Position numbers and translations under genes: made by a program | Assembly: GCA_016186905.1 (NCBI GenBank) | Contig: JACPKS010000061.1 | Coordinates: 1-49,576, forward strand | DNA: 49,576 bases | Direction of reading: 5' to 3' | DNA from: Deltaproteobacteria bacterium | Lineage (GTDB): Bacteria; Bdellovibrionota; UBA1018; UBA923 | Notes under the pieces: model-generated | The model's input: the letters and a program-made list of their open reading frames with translations, nothing else | Told to the model about the DNA's origin: nothing | Databases searched by the model: none | Part shown: in pieces, positions 24,345 to 33,868 of the stretch | Layout of the letters: every line of letters begins with the position of its first letter | How positions within the stretch are numbered: position 1 is the first letter of the stretch

Positions 24345-26153
24345 TCAGTCTTCTTTGGCACCGGAAGGCACGCTGTACATCCGATCAATGAGGTCGCGAA
24401 ACCGATTCTCGATCACGCTTCTTTTCATTTTCAGCGTCGGCGTCATCTCGCCCTCCTCGATCGAAAAATCGCGCGAAAGGACCGTGAAATATTTGATCTT
24501 CTCGTAGGACGCAAGTGTGCGGTTCACGCCGTCCACGTGTTTTCTGACCGACGAGAGAACGCTCTCGTCCTTGACCACCAAGCCGTCGACGGCGCCGTCG
24601 CGCGACTGCATTTCCTTCAAAATGGTTTCGCTCAAGGTGACGAGCGCCGAGACATACTTGCGCCCGTCCCCTACCATGCAAACCTGGCTGATGAGATCGG
24701 AGGATTTGATCTGATCCTCGATCGGAAGGGGGGCTATCATTTTCCCGCCCGAGGTTTTCATGATTTCCTTCTTGCGTCCGCGAATGCGTACGAGCCCACG
24801 GTCGGTGTATTCGGCGAGGTCGCCGGTGAAGAGCCACCCGTCTTCGCTGAGAACTTCGCGGGTTGCCGCATCGTTCTTAAAGTAACCCTTGAAGACATGG
24901 CGGCCGCGCGTGAGCACCTCGCCGTCGTCGGCGATGCGAAACTCGGTGCCGATGACCGGAATCCCCACCGTGCCAGCACTTTCCACGCCCGGCCGGGTCA
25001 TGCAGGCGATGCCCGTCGACTCGGTCTGGCCGAAATCCTCGAGGATCTCGATGCCAAGAGCTCGGAACCAGCGCGAAACGTGGGCCGGGAGTGCTGCGGC
25101 TCCAGAGGCGCCGAGTTTCACGTTGTCGAGACCGATGGCGCCAAGAATCTTTCCGATGACGAGGCGATGCGCGACCAGCAGGCAGGCGCGATCCACGGGA
25201 CCGATCGTCTTTCCGGCGTAACGTTTTTCAGCAACGCGGGCCCCGACGGCTAGGGCCCAGTTGGCGAGTATTTTTTTCACGCCAGTGGCCTTGGCGACCT
25301 TCCCCTTCACGCCTTCCATGATTTTTTCCCACACGCGGGGCACGCAAAGAAGCAGGGAAGGTTTCACCTCCTGCAGCTCGATCGCAAGATGTTCCATCTT
25401 CGAGCAAAAACTCACGGGATAGCGGCACGAAAGGCCCACGCCGATGTTCTGAAGTTTTTCGGCGATGTGGCAGAGCGGAAGAAACGAGAAGAGATTGCCG
25501 CCGCTTTTCGGAAGCTCCCAGTGTTGGATCGCCGCATCCGCCGTAAACGCGAGGTTGTCGTGCGAAAGGATCGCGCCTTTGGGCTCGCCCGTCGTTCCGG
25601 AAGTGTAAATCAAAAACGCGCCGTCGTTGACGTCGATACGACTCAGGTAATCTTCGATACGCTTGCCGGAAGCGAACTTCCTTCCCTCTTCGATCGCGGA
25701 GTCGAACCTCACCGCGTTCGGGGTGACACTCGTGTCGCCGTCGAAGACGAGCACGAGGCTCGTCGCCTTGGGCAGATGATCCGTGCCGATTTTCGAGAAA
25801 TATTTGTGATCCTGCACGCCCACGACTTTCGCTTCGGTATGGTTGAGGACGTAGAGCACGTCTTTCTGGGTCGAGTTGGGATAAATGCCGGCGGACTTCG
25901 CGCGGATCAACATGAGCGCAAGCTCGAGCTGAACCCACTGCGGACAATTGTACGAATAAATCGCGCCGCTGTCGCCGGGGCGGATTCCGCGGCTTTCGAG
26001 GTATACGGCAAGGTGGAATACGCGGTCCATGAACTCGCGCGCGGAATAGGTCTTCCAAGGAGAGTTTTGCTTGCTCCACTCTTTAAAGCGCTGAGCGGTG
26101 CTTTCAGGGGCCTCGACGGCCCAACGATTCAAACGGTGCAGTACGGTCGGCAT
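24345..26153 (-). CDS. Long-chain-fatty-acid--CoA ligase (AMP-forming)
   Basis: Activates fatty acids to acyl-AMP then acyl-CoA. The 602 residues have the AMP-binding P-loop YTSGTTGEPKG at about residue 170, the motif EDFGQTEST for adenylate contact, the hinge region TGDLAEYTDRGLVRIRGRKKEIM, and the catalytic-lysine region close to the C-terminus. Length matches the FadD/FAA family branch with a long C-terminal extension. ATG 26153 is chosen; an extension to 26210 has no support. It may supply acyl-CoA for lipid synthesis or breakdown. It is followed immediately by thpR. Confidence 0.93.
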   Translation of the reverse strand: MPTVLHRLNRWAVEAPESTAQRFKEWSKQNSPWKTYSAREFMDRVFHLAVYLESRGIRPGDSGAIYSYNCPQWVQLELALMLIRAKSAGIYPNSTQKDVLYVLNHTEAKVVGVQDHKYFSKIGTDHLPKATSLVLVFDGDTSVTPNAVRFDSAIEEGRKFASGKRIEDYLSRIDVNDGAFLIYTSGTTGEPKGAILSHDNLAFTADAAIQHWELPKSGGNLFSFLPLCHIAEKLQNIGVGLSCRYPVSFCSKMEHLAIELQEVKPSLLLCVPRVWEKIMEGVKGKVAKATGVKKILANWALAVGARVAEKRYAGKTIGPVDRACLLVAHRLVIGKILGAIGLDNVKLGASGAAALPAHVSRWFRALGIEILEDFGQTESTGIACMTRPGVESAGTVGIPVIGTEFRIADDGEVLTRGRHVFKGYFKNDAATREVLSEDGWLFTGDLAEYTDRGLVRIRGRKKEIMKTSGGKMIAPLPIEDQIKSSDLISQVCMVGDGRKYVSALVTLSETILKEMQSRDGAVDGLVVKDESVLSSVRKHVDGVNRTLASYEKIKYFTVLSRDFSIEEGEMTPTLKMKRSVIENRFRDLIDRMYSVPSGAKED

Positions 26154-26193
26154 GTGGGTTTCCTCGTATGGGTTTCCGTATAGTAAAAAACAT

Positions 26194-26232
26194 TTGAAAT
26201 CGTTATACAAGTCAGATAAAAACTAGGATAAT
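26194..26232 (+). promoter_or_regulatory. Predicted rpsT promoter
   Basis: TTGAAA (26194-26199) is followed after 17 bp by TAAAAA (26217-26222). A better -10, GATAAT, lies at 26227-26232 but has a poor -35 partner. One or both may serve rpsT. GGAGG lies 10 nt before the GTG start. Confidence 0.5.
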
Positions 26233-26261
26233 TTTAGTCAGTCTTTGGAGGTACACCGTTC

Positions 26262-26528
26262 GTGGCAAACCATAAATCCGCATTGAAGCGCTCGCGTCAG
26301 TCGAATAAGCGCAACGCCCGCAATACGCTCATCAAGTCCGCGGCCAAAACCGAGGTCAAGAAAGCGGTAAAGGCGATAGCCGAAGCCGCCAACAAGGAAG
26401 CAGCCCTTCAAGCCCTCGTGACGGCCGAGCGCGCGCTCAAGAAGGCCGCAAGCAAAGGCGCGATTCCGAAAAAGCGCGCCAGCCGCAAGACCGCGCGGCT
26501 GGCACAGATGGCTCAAGCACGCTTTTGA
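26262..26528 (+). CDS. rpsT: 30S ribosomal protein S20
   Basis: Binds the 5' domain of 16S rRNA in the small subunit. The 88 residues are strongly basic and match the family from MANHKSALKRSRQS through the KKAASKGAIPKKRASRKTARLA core. The start is GTG 26262, with GGAGG upstream. It is a single gene convergent with holA (4-bp gap). Codon use is typical for a ribosomal protein in a high-GC genome. Confidence 0.97.
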   Translation: MANHKSALKRSRQSNKRNARNTLIKSAAKTEVKKAVKAIAEAANKEAALQALVTAERALKKAASKGAIPKKRASRKTARLAQMAQARF

Positions 26529-26532
26529 GCGG

Positions 26533-27474
26533 CTATTTCGTATTCTCCACCACAAATTGATCGATCAGCGACCGGGCGTCGAGCCCGGTTGACTTGAGGC
26601 GCAGGTCCAAGTCGAGAAGCCGCGCGAGAAGGCGCCTGTTCCGAGCGGCGTCCGGCCGCCGCTTTCCCATTGGGTTTTTGATCCCCCATGCGAGGAATCC
26701 CGTGAGACCCAGCGCGTCCTCCGAACTTCGGATGAGCTTCTCGCACAGGATCATCGCACGCGTCCTTTTCGAGTCGAGAATCGCGTCCACGAGCTCCACC
26801 ATCTCGTGCGACACTTCGCGCGAGGCGACTGCCGCGACATCTTCGCGGCGGATCGTCGCATCGGACGCGCCGCCGGCGTGGAGCCAGGACTTCTCGATTT
26901 CTTGTTCGAGCCGAAAGAGCGAGCCGTCCGAAAGCAGGACGAGAAGCTCGGCCGCGCCCGGTTCGAGATTGACGCCGAACTTGCGCGCGATGTAGCGCGC
27001 CCACTGGCTGAGCTCGGTGTCTTTGGCGCGGGCAAACTCGAGCGCATAGCCTTTCTTTTTGAGCCACTGGTGGAATTTTCTGCGGCCGTCGAGCGACTCG
27101 GAGACCAGAATCAGGACATTTCCGCCCCACGGATCCTTCTCTGGCCCTTGGTCGCCGCCCATGACCGCGTCGGCAAGCGGTTCCTGCTCTTTGAGTTGGG
27201 CGGCCTGCCTGACGATCACGATCTTTCGATTGCCGCCGTGGCCTCGAGCGCCGAAGAGTTCCATGCTCTGGAGCGCGCCGACCACGGCGCTTCCGGTGCT
27301 GACCGACCCGTCGATGCGCTCGACGGAGTACTCGCTACCAAGGGACCCGCCGAAAACCGCCGTGCGCGCGTTCGCGATGAACTCGTCGATCTTGTAGGGC
27401 TCATCCCCGTAGAGAAAATAAACAGGCCAGGTCTCGCCCTTTTGCAGATCGGCCAGCGCCTGCTTCGGGTTCAT
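26533..27474 (-). CDS. holA: DNA polymerase III delta subunit
   Basis: Clamp-loader subunit that opens the beta sliding clamp. The 313 residues show the family N-terminus (PVYFLYGDEPYKIDEFI, about 17-33), a central ATPase-fold domain lacking a functional P-loop, as normal for delta, and the C-terminal collar (GFLAWGIKNPMGKRRPDAARN). ATG 27474 lies directly after the lptE stop (2-bp gap). The leuS-lptE-holA order is a well-known bacterial operon. A long frame up to 28011 is a shadow of lptE. Confidence 0.93.
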   Translation of the reverse strand: MNPKQALADLQKGETWPVYFLYGDEPYKIDEFIANARTAVFGGSLGSEYSVERIDGSVSTGSAVVGALQSMELFGARGHGGNRKIVIVRQAAQLKEQEPLADAVMGGDQGPEKDPWGGNVLILVSESLDGRRKFHQWLKKKGYALEFARAKDTELSQWARYIARKFGVNLEPGAAELLVLLSDGSLFRLEQEIEKSWLHAGGASDATIRREDVAAVASREVSHEMVELVDAILDSKRTRAMILCEKLIRSSEDALGLTGFLAWGIKNPMGKRRPDAARNRRLLARLLDLDLRLKSTGLDARSLIDQFVVENTK

Positions 27475-27476
27475 CG

Positions 27477-28196
27477 TCAGAACGCCTCCAGGATCGTGTC
27501 GTAGGCGTCGCTCGCGATGACCTGCGCGATTTCGTTCAAGGCCAGCTGCTGCTGGGAATCGTTGATGAGAACCGAGGTCGTGCCTGGCAGTCCGAAACGG
27601 TTGTTGCCGGGGAAGACCTTGACCCTGTCGAAGGACTGCGAAATGAGCTGCGTGCCGTCGCTTCGGCGCACGAGATTCACCGTGACGTTGGCTTTGGCGA
27701 CGTATTCGGTCGCGATGACCATGTCGCTCAAATCGGTGGCCGCTATATCCGCCGTGAGGCTTGGAACCGTGGTGCTCGAGCTGATCGAGGCGGAGACTGA
27801 ATCCAGAACCGCGTCGACGACCGCGTCGGCGTCTTCGGGCCGCGAGACGACGCGCACCTTGTTGCCTCTGGAGAAGGCTTTGACGAAGGCGCTCGTGAAC
27901 GGCACCTCCGCTCCCGCGCGCAGGCTGTTGTTGGTCATGATGTTGATGTAGACCTTTTCGATGCCTTGCGATTTCCAGGGATTGTTTCTCGTCTGCCAGG
28001 AATAGCCGCACGCCGAGAGCGCGAAAGCGAGCGAAATGGAGGCCAACGCCGCACGCCGGCTTTTAGCGCCAAGCGCCGCGCGACCCGCGGCGCCAAAAAC
28101 CAAAGCCGCGCGACCCGCGGCGCTAAAAGCGGTCGCATGGTCAGCTGCGCCAGCAACCGGGCTCACGCCTTCACCACGAAACCGAAAGCGCGTCAC
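27477..28196 (-). CDS. lptE: LPS-assembly lipoprotein LptE
   Basis: Outer-membrane lipoprotein that plugs LptD in lipopolysaccharide export. The mature domain ([20 protein letters not shown] to the end, ending DTILEAF) fits LptE, and the lipobox is LSACGY. The N-terminus before it is unusually long: about 60 residues if translation begins at GTG 28196 (GTGA overlap with leuS), about 50 from the in-frame GTG at 28166. It contains a tandem repeat ([20 protein letters not shown]). A TTG near the repeat would give a normal-length signal. Position between leuS and holA supports the assignment; the exact start does not. Confidence 0.85.
   Translation of the reverse strand: MTRFRFRGEGVSPVAGAADHATAFSAAGRAALVFGAAGRAALGAKSRRAALASISLAFALSACGYSWQTRNNPWKSQGIEKVYINIMTNNSLRAGAEVPFTSAFVKAFSRGNKVRVVSRPEDADAVVDAVLDSVSASISSSTTVPSLTADIAATDLSDMVIATEYVAKANVTVNLVRRSDGTQLISQSFDRVKVFPGNNRFGLPGTTSVLINDSQQQLALNEIAQVIASDAYDTILEAF
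28058..28130 (-). repeat. 30-bp tandem palindromic repeat in the lptE signal region
   Basis: A 24-bp block beginning GCCGCGCGACCCGCGG occurs at 28075-28098 and 28105-28128, 30 bp apart and identical except for one C/T. Each block is itself nearly palindromic (CCGCG...CGCGG). Outer sequences GCTTTTAGCGC and GCGCTAAAAGC at the two ends form a perfect 11-bp inverted pair. The insert keeps the frame, adding AAGRAAL-type residues ahead of the lipobox. Confidence 0.7.
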
Positions 28197-28210
28197 GCTT
28201 TCACCACAAA
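28166..28210 (-). repeat. Direct duplication of the leuS stop / lptE start junction
   Basis: The sequence TTTGTGGTGAAAGCGTGA at the leuS 3' end recurs about 30 bp downstream as TTCGTGGTGAAGGCGTGA. Each copy can act as leuS tail plus GTG start. The second copy gives lptE a second in-frame GTG start at 28166. Confidence 0.6.
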
Positions 28211-30805
28211 GTTGAGAAGCTTGTTCGGCACATGAATGACCTTCACGATCTCCTTGCCTTCGAGAAACTGGGCGACTTTCGGGTCTTTAAGCGCGATGGC
28301 GCTGAGCTCGTCTGCGGTGACGGTCTTCGCGACGACGAAGCTTCCGCGAAGTTTTCCGTTCACCTGCACGACGACGGTCACGGTATCGAGCTCGACGGCT
28401 TGCGGGTCGAGTACTGGCCAGGCCTCGTGCGCGAGCATCGACTTGCAGCCGAGCTCTTCCCAAAGCTCTTCGCAGAGATGGGGCGCAAACGGATTCAAGA
28501 GTTTGAGCAGCGATTCAACCGTCTCGCGCAGGATCTGCCGGCTTTGTTCGTCGTGCAGCTCGGCTTTGAAAAGGTAAATCTCGTTGACGAGCTCCATGAG
28601 CGCGGAAATCGCGGTATTGAAACGAAGATGCGGCTCGAGGTCAGCCGTGACCTTGCGAATCGTCTGATGCGTTTTCGTGCGGAGTTTTTTCGCGTCGGAA
28701 TTGGTGATCGCGTCGTGTTCGCCGCGGTACGGTTCGATCTCTTTGACGAGACTCAAGTTGCCGAACACCATTCGCCAAACGCGTCCGAGAAAGCGCGATA
28801 CGCCTTCGACGCCGTCCATCTGCCAAGGTTTCACCTGCTCAAGCGGTCCCATGAACAACTCGTAAAGCCTGAGCGAATCCGCGCCGTACTGGTCGATGAC
28901 GTCGTCGGGGTTGACCACGTTGAACTTCGACTTCGACATTTTCTCGATCTGCGTCTCGAGTTTTTCGCCGGCGCCTCTGAGGTAGCGCGCGCCGCCGCGC
29001 TCCTCGACTTCGCTGTAGTGGTGGTATTTCCCGCGCGAGTCGCAGTAGCTGTATGCGAGGATCATTCCCTGGTTGAAGAGCTTCCGGAACGGTTCGCTTG
29101 TGTGGACGAGCCCGCAGTCGTAAAGCACCTTGTGCCAGAATCGCGCATAAAGCAGGTGCAGCACCGCGTGTTCGACTCCTCCGACGTAGAGATCGACCGG
29201 CATCCAGTACTGTTCCGTTTCCTTGGTCCACGCGGCGGTTTCGTTCTTCGGATCGAGATAGCGCAGGTAGTACCAGCAGGAGCCCGCCCACTGCGGCATC
29301 GTGTTCGTCTCGCGCATCCCTTTTCTTCCGTCAGGAAGAGTCACCATCAGCCAGTCGTCGGCCGCGCGCGCGAGCGGCGGCTTTCCGTCTTCGGTAGGGC
29401 GGTATTCGTCGACTGGAGGAAGCTTCACGGGAAGCTCGCCTTCGGGCACCGTCATCATCGTTCCATCCTCGAGATGGACGATCGGAAACGGTTCGCCCCA
29501 ATATCTCTGCCGCGAAAAGAGCCAGTCGCGCAGCCGGTACTGCACCTGCTCGCGGCCTTTGCGGTTGGCTTCAAGCCACTCGGTCATTTTTTTCTTGGCG
29601 GCATCACCGCTCAAGCCGTCGAGAAATCCGGAATTCACGCACGTCCCCTCGCCTTCGAACGCCGCTTCGGAGACGGGCTTAGTACTCGCACCCTGCGACG
29701 GGCGGATCACTTCGCGAATCTCGATGCCGAACGCGCGCGCGAACTCGTGATCGCGCAAGTCGTGCGCGGGCACGGCCATGATGGCGCCCGTTCCGTACGA
29801 CATCAGCACGTAGTCGGCCACCCAGACCGGGGTCTTCGCGCCCGTCACGGGATGAATCGCGTTGGCGCCCGTGAAGACGCCGGTTTTGGATTTCGCGAGG
29901 TCGGTGCGCGCGAGCTCGGTTTTCTGCCGGGCCTCGTCGGCGTACTTCATCACGGCATTCCGAAGTGCAGCCGAGGCGATGCTTGCGACCAGCGGATGTT
30001 CTGGCGCCAGCACGCAGTACGTGGCGCCGAAAAGCGTATCGGGCCGCGTGGTGTAGACCGTGAAGCGCTTTCCCGGATGCTCGGCGATCTCAAAATCGAT
30101 TTCCGCGCCGACCGATCTGCCGATCCAGTTGCGCTGCATTTCCTTAACACCTTCGGGCCAGTCGACGGTTTCGAGGTCGGTGAGCAGCCGTTCGGCGTAG
30201 GCCGTGATCCGCAGCATCCACTGCTTCATGAGCCGGCGCTCGACGGGGTCGCCGGTTTCGACGTAGCAGCCGTCCTTCACCTCTTCGTTGGCGAGCACGG
30301 TGCCAAGCGCCGGACACCAGTTCACGGGCACTTCCGACATGTACGCAAGGCCCTTTTCGTGGAGCTTCAGAAAAATCCACTGCGTCCAGCGATAGTAATC
30401 GGGCCCCGACGTGTCGATCTCGCGTTCCCAGTCGTAGCTGAATCCCAGCCGCTTGATCTGCCCGCGAAAGTTTTCGACGTTGCGCTTGGTGATGATCGCG
30501 GGATGGATGTTCTCGCGCACGGCCGCGCGCTCGGCGGGCAGGCCGAACGCATCCCATCCCATCGGATGCAAAACGTTGAATCCCTGCATCCGCTTCATGC
30601 GCGCCAGCACGTCGGTCGCGGTGTAGCCTTCGGGGTGCCCCACGTGAAGGCCCGCGCCCGACGGATACGGAAACATGTCGAGAATGTAGTACTTCGGCTT
30701 GGATGCGAGCTCTTCGGGGCTGGATGGCGTGCGAAACGCGCTTCGCTCCTCCCAAATGCGCTGCCACTTCGGTTCGATGCTGTTGAAAAGATACTGATCG
30801 TTCAT
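28193..30805 (-). CDS. leuS: Leucyl-tRNA synthetase
   Basis: Class I enzyme charging tRNA-Leu, with an editing domain that clears mischarged residues. The 870 residues have HVGH (54-57) in [11 protein letters not shown], an early Zn/insert region, the editing domain ([20 protein letters not shown]), KMSKS ([16 protein letters not shown], about 650) and the C-terminal anticodon and tail domains. Length is normal. It begins the leuS-lptE-holA transcription unit, just after the HD-GYP gene (7-bp gap), so these may be one operon starting upstream of 31790. Confidence 0.97.
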   Translation of the reverse strand: MNDQYLFNSIEPKWQRIWEERSAFRTPSSPEELASKPKYYILDMFPYPSGAGLHVGHPEGYTATDVLARMKRMQGFNVLHPMGWDAFGLPAERAAVRENIHPAIITKRNVENFRGQIKRLGFSYDWEREIDTSGPDYYRWTQWIFLKLHEKGLAYMSEVPVNWCPALGTVLANEEVKDGCYVETGDPVERRLMKQWMLRITAYAERLLTDLETVDWPEGVKEMQRNWIGRSVGAEIDFEIAEHPGKRFTVYTTRPDTLFGATYCVLAPEHPLVASIASAALRNAVMKYADEARQKTELARTDLAKSKTGVFTGANAIHPVTGAKTPVWVADYVLMSYGTGAIMAVPAHDLRDHEFARAFGIEIREVIRPSQGASTKPVSEAAFEGEGTCVNSGFLDGLSGDAAKKKMTEWLEANRKGREQVQYRLRDWLFSRQRYWGEPFPIVHLEDGTMMTVPEGELPVKLPPVDEYRPTEDGKPPLARAADDWLMVTLPDGRKGMRETNTMPQWAGSCWYYLRYLDPKNETAAWTKETEQYWMPVDLYVGGVEHAVLHLLYARFWHKVLYDCGLVHTSEPFRKLFNQGMILAYSYCDSRGKYHHYSEVEERGGARYLRGAGEKLETQIEKMSKSKFNVVNPDDVIDQYGADSLRLYELFMGPLEQVKPWQMDGVEGVSRFLGRVWRMVFGNLSLVKEIEPYRGEHDAITNSDAKKLRTKTHQTIRKVTADLEPHLRFNTAISALMELVNEIYLFKAELHDEQSRQILRETVESLLKLLNPFAPHLCEELWEELGCKSMLAHEAWPVLDPQAVELDTVTVVVQVNGKLRGSFVVAKTVTADELSAIALKDPKVAQFLEGKEIVKVIHVPNKLLNFVVKA

Positions 30806-30812
30806 GGCGATT

Positions 30813-31790
30813 TCAGATCAGGCTGTATTTGAGGATCTTGATCGATTTCTCGAGTTTCTTCGGGTCAAGCTTTCCTTCGTAAGCCGACGACTCGAGCTTG
30901 GCCATCGCGCCTTCCTGGCGCTCGCGCATGGTCTTGCCGGTACTTTTGGAGACGAGATTATCATAGACGTTGGCGATCGTGACGATGCGGGCGAGATCGT
31001 AGACCGCGAGGCCCCTGATCTGCGCCGGAAAACCCGATCCGTCGAGGTATTCATGGTGCTGGGCCACGATCATCAGCACTTCGTTTGAAATCTTGTCTTT
31101 GAGTTTTTCGAGAAGCATTTTGCCAAGGTGCGGATGCTCCTGCATCGCGGGATCGTCGTCGCTCATCATCGCGTCGCCTTTGCGCTCGACGAGCATCTTT
31201 CCGATGTCGTGAAAGAGCCCGCCCATGGCGAGGTTTTCGAGGATGAGCTGGTGGGAATATCCCAGTCTCAATCCCAAAAAAACAGACAGTGCCGAGACGT
31301 TCACGGAATGGTCGACCGCGCCCTTGGAATAGCGCTGCAGGGCTTGAAGGTTGTTGACCGCGAAGGGCTTCTTCAAGAACTCGTGAACGAGTCTCTTGGA
31401 CGTTTCAATGGCGTGCTTGACCTGCGGTTCGCCGCGAGCGCTCGAAAAAATGTCGAGCATCGCGCGGCGCTGGGCCTCAACACTCTCGACGATCTCTTTG
31501 GCCTCGGGGGTCGCGCCGGCCGCGGTTTCGGATTTAGCCGCCGCGTCGTTGGCGATGACCCACTTCTCGAAGGCCGCGCGATCGCCATCCTCGATAAAGA
31601 CGTAGCGCAGGTGATTGAAGAGAAGCTTGTCGAGGCCGTCCGAGTCGAGCGCGTCGTCTTTGTTGCGGTACCGAACGAGCTTGTGCCCGATATAAAGATA
31701 GAGCGGGCCGGGGAAAGGCTTTTCCGCCGACAGATCCATGAGGTTGAGCGAAACGTAGGTGACTTTCGGCGCATGTGGCTTATCGGTCAT
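30813..31790 (-). CDS. HD-GYP-type domain protein with N-terminal unknown domain
   Basis: A 325-residue cytoplasmic protein. Residues about 10-75 form an unknown domain ([21 protein letters not shown], part). A C-terminal HD-GYP-type phosphodiesterase domain starts at about 150, with HDIGK (194-198) and [12 protein letters not shown] (244-255). HD-GYP enzymes hydrolyse c-di-GMP, but here the third motif reads GSGFP in place of the usual GYP form, so activity is uncertain. It lies directly upstream of leuS and divergent from the DUF721 gene. Two PilZ proteins elsewhere in the window fit a c-di-GMP signalling theme. Confidence 0.85.
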   Translation of the reverse strand: MTDKPHAPKVTYVSLNLMDLSAEKPFPGPLYLYIGHKLVRYRNKDDALDSDGLDKLLFNHLRYVFIEDGDRAAFEKWVIANDAAAKSETAAGATPEAKEIVESVEAQRRAMLDIFSSARGEPQVKHAIETSKRLVHEFLKKPFAVNNLQALQRYSKGAVDHSVNVSALSVFLGLRLGYSHQLILENLAMGGLFHDIGKMLVERKGDAMMSDDDPAMQEHPHLGKMLLEKLKDKISNEVLMIVAQHHEYLDGSGFPAQIRGLAVYDLARIVTIANVYDNLVSKSTGKTMRERQEGAMAKLESSAYEGKLDPKKLEKSIKILKYSLI

Positions 31791-31839
31791 ACATTAAAAG
31801 CTATTGAATTTTCAGGGACTTGTAAATAACTTCGAGCGC

Positions 31840-32145
31840 ATGGATGACATAAAAAAAATTCTGTCGGACCTGCTGTCATCCCAGGTGCCGGGCTTCAAAG
31901 AAAAGGAACGGGAATTCGAGATCTTCGAATGCTGGGAGCGAGCGGCAGGCCCGAAAGTCGCCGGTCATTGCTGGCCCGTGAAATTCGTCGAGAAAGACAC
32001 GCTGCTGGTCGCATCCGAAAGCAGCGCGTGGCTGCAGCAGCTGCGATACCTCGAAGCGTTGCTGCTCGATAACCTCGAACGCGAGATGGGCCGCCGTCAC
32101 GTCAAGAAACTGCGTTTCATGATCGGGGCGAGGCCGAACCGCTGA
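31840..32145 (+). CDS. DUF721 / DciA-like protein
   Basis: A 101-residue protein of the DUF721 family. Members linked to replicative helicase loading (DciA) share the pattern FECWERAAGPKVAGHCWPVKF and DTLLVASESSAWLQQLRYLE seen here, followed by a C-terminal LRFMIG strand. A DciA role is plausible but not shown. ATG 31840 is used, because the extra residues to 31804 do not fit the family and read into the divergent promoter. Its end overlaps the convergent GYF gene by 29 bp. Confidence 0.82.
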   Translation: MDDIKKILSDLLSSQVPGFKEKEREFEIFECWERAAGPKVAGHCWPVKFVEKDTLLVASESSAWLQQLRYLEALLLDNLEREMGRRHVKKLRFMIGARPNR

Positions 32146-32572
32146 GACTGTGGTGAATCCAGAGCACGGCCAGCAATGCCGCGACGATCCCGATGAAAAA
32201 AATGATGCCCAGAAGCTGCGCGCGCTCAAGGCCGCGAGGCCGGCGAACTGAAGCCGGCTCATCTCGCTCGAGTGAGGAACTCAAGTCCGGCTTCGTGGCG
32301 TCTTCGACCGCGCCGGCGTCACGCCGGAAGCGCGCAACCACGCCGCTGATTTCCTCGGCGGTGAAATGGCGTTTCATTTCGTCGAACTCCTGGAACGTGA
32401 ACCAGTAGCTGTTTTCAGGGCAGATTTCCGAATCGGGAGGGAGCCGGCCCTCGGCCATCATGGCCTTGAGCTTTGAAAACGGCAGCGGGCCTTCGATCCG
32501 CCCGCTAGCATTGCGGATCAGCCACAGGGTTTCGTTTCCGGCGCTCTTTTGCGGTTCAACAGCCCGGCTCAT
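32117..32572 (-). CDS. GYF_2 (DUF4339) domain protein with C-terminal membrane anchor
   Basis: A 151-residue protein. Residues about 17-68 match the GYF_2 type fold: WLIRNASGRIEGPLPFSKLK, then EICPENSYWFTFQEFDEM. After a charged linker comes one transmembrane helix at about 118-140 (LLGIIFFIGIVAALLAVLWI) and a short tail. GYF_2 domains bind proline-rich or linear peptides and are often anchored. It begins 3 bp after the MlaD stop and may be cotranscribed with the Mla genes. A GYF-GYF-PilZ protein elsewhere (45580) shares the domain. Confidence 0.82.
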   Translation of the reverse strand: MSRAVEPQKSAGNETLWLIRNASGRIEGPLPFSKLKAMMAEGRLPPDSEICPENSYWFTFQEFDEMKRHFTAEEISGVVARFRRDAGAVEDATKPDLSSSLERDEPASVRRPRGLERAQLLGIIFFIGIVAALLAVLWIHHSLSGSASPRS

Positions 32573-32575
32573 CGG

Positions 32576-33868
32576 CTATCTCGCCGCTCCTGCGGCCGCC
32601 GAAACGAGAGCCTTGAGATCGTTGTCGGTAAACCGGAGACCCGCTCCCACAAATAGATTGCGTCCGGACTTGCTGATGAGGTCGTCTCCGCCGCCCCAGA
32701 GGTAGATCGGTTTGAAAAAGTGCACTTCGGTTCCGAGGTTGACCTGCGCGCCGCGATCCGAACCGCTGCTTTTGCCGAGGTTGTAGGCTTCGGTATAGAG
32801 CTTCAGGCGTTCGTTCAAGAACAGGTAGTCGAGGCCCAGGCCGCCCGAGCTTTCGAAAAGCCCTAAACGCGCGACGACGTCTCCGAAGCGTTTGGCGAAC
32901 TGCGCGTTGATGAAGACGGCGCGCGGGTGTTTCTCTTCGGTTTCGGAGGTCGTGACGCCGGTGGCACTGTTCGTGGTGTAGGTTTTTTGCACGGTGGTTT
33001 TCGCGGCCGGAGCGGTATTCACGCCGACGAGATAGTATTTGTCGTACGTCGGCTGGAAGGCGACCGAGAAGTAGGATTTGGATCCGCCCGTGTTCGCAAG
33101 CGCGCCGGCGTGCGCGTCCAAAGTGAGCGCGGTTTTGTCTGCTTTGGTGATGAACTTGTTCACACCCGAAAGGGTCGAGTTGAGTTTGTCGATGGTTTCG
33201 GCGTCGTAAAGAAGCTTTCCGACCGTCCCTTCGCCTTTTTTGATCTTGTCGGTGATCTCGCGCACGTTGACCGCGACTTCGTTCAAGCGATCGGCGAGCT
33301 CGCCGTATTTTTCGATCGACGAGAGCCCCGCGGTGAAGTTCTCCATATTGTCGAGAATGCGGTCAAGGCGGCTGTCCTCTTCCTCGCCCGAACCCTTCAA
33401 GGCTTCCTTTAAGAGCTGCGTGATCTCGCGCAGATTATCGACGACTGCCGTCGTTTTCGAGGTCAGCTCGTCGATGCCGCCGCCGACACTTCCCTCGGCG
33501 AGCGTGCCGCCTTCCTCGAGCTTCGGCTTGGAATCGGTACCCGGAAAGAGCTCGATGTACTTGTCGCCCAAGAAGCCGATCGACTTGATCGCGACGCGCG
33601 CATCGCTGTGCATCACGATGTCGGCGGCAATCTGCATGGTGACCTTGGCGTGGTTCTCGACAAGCGTGATGTTCTCGAGCGCGCCCACGTCAAGGCCCGC
33701 CATCTTCACCTTCGTTTTGGACAAAAGGCCGGTCGCGTCTTTGACGTGCGCGTGGTAGCGCTTGGTGCCCATCTTCGAGTACCGGTTTTCGGTCAGGCGC
33801 GTGGTCATGTAGACCAGCGAGGCGAGCGCCATCAGTACGAATACCCCTGCTTTCAGTTCCGCACTCAT
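32576..33868 (-). CDS. mlaD: MlaD-like MCE-domain lipid transport protein
   Basis: Periplasmic, inner-membrane-anchored lipid-binding ring subunit of the Mla system. The 430 residues have an N-terminal membrane helix (LKAGVFVLMALASLVYM), the MCE domain (about 38-115: YHAHVKDATGLLSKTKVKMAGLDVGALENITL, split by other residues, and FLGDKYIELFPG), a long helical stretch with coiled-coil character (about 120-220) and a C-terminal beta-rich region resembling an outer-membrane-type barrel (FSVAFQPTYDKYYLVGVNT to the end). It is coupled to mlaF by a 4-bp overlap. The long C-terminus exceeds E. coli MlaD (183 residues). Confidence 0.92.
   Translation of the reverse strand: MSAELKAGVFVLMALASLVYMTTRLTENRYSKMGTKRYHAHVKDATGLLSKTKVKMAGLDVGALENITLVENHAKVTMQIAADIVMHSDARVAIKSIGFLGDKYIELFPGTDSKPKLEEGGTLAEGSVGGGIDELTSKTTAVVDNLREITQLLKEALKGSGEEEDSRLDRILDNMENFTAGLSSIEKYGELADRLNEVAVNVREITDKIKKGEGTVGKLLYDAETIDKLNSTLSGVNKFITKADKTALTLDAHAGALANTGGSKSYFSVAFQPTYDKYYLVGVNTAPAAKTTVQKTYTTNSATGVTTSETEEKHPRAVFINAQFAKRFGDVVARLGLFESSGGLGLDYLFLNERLKLYTEAYNLGKSSGSDRGAQVNLGTEVHFFKPIYLWGGGDDLISKSGRNLFVGAGLRFTDNDLKALVSAAAGAAR

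Noticed and set aside
28232..30832. Long plus-strand open frame (866 codons) opposite leuS
   Set aside because: Mirror image of leuS with shadow composition; no motif and no ribosome site.
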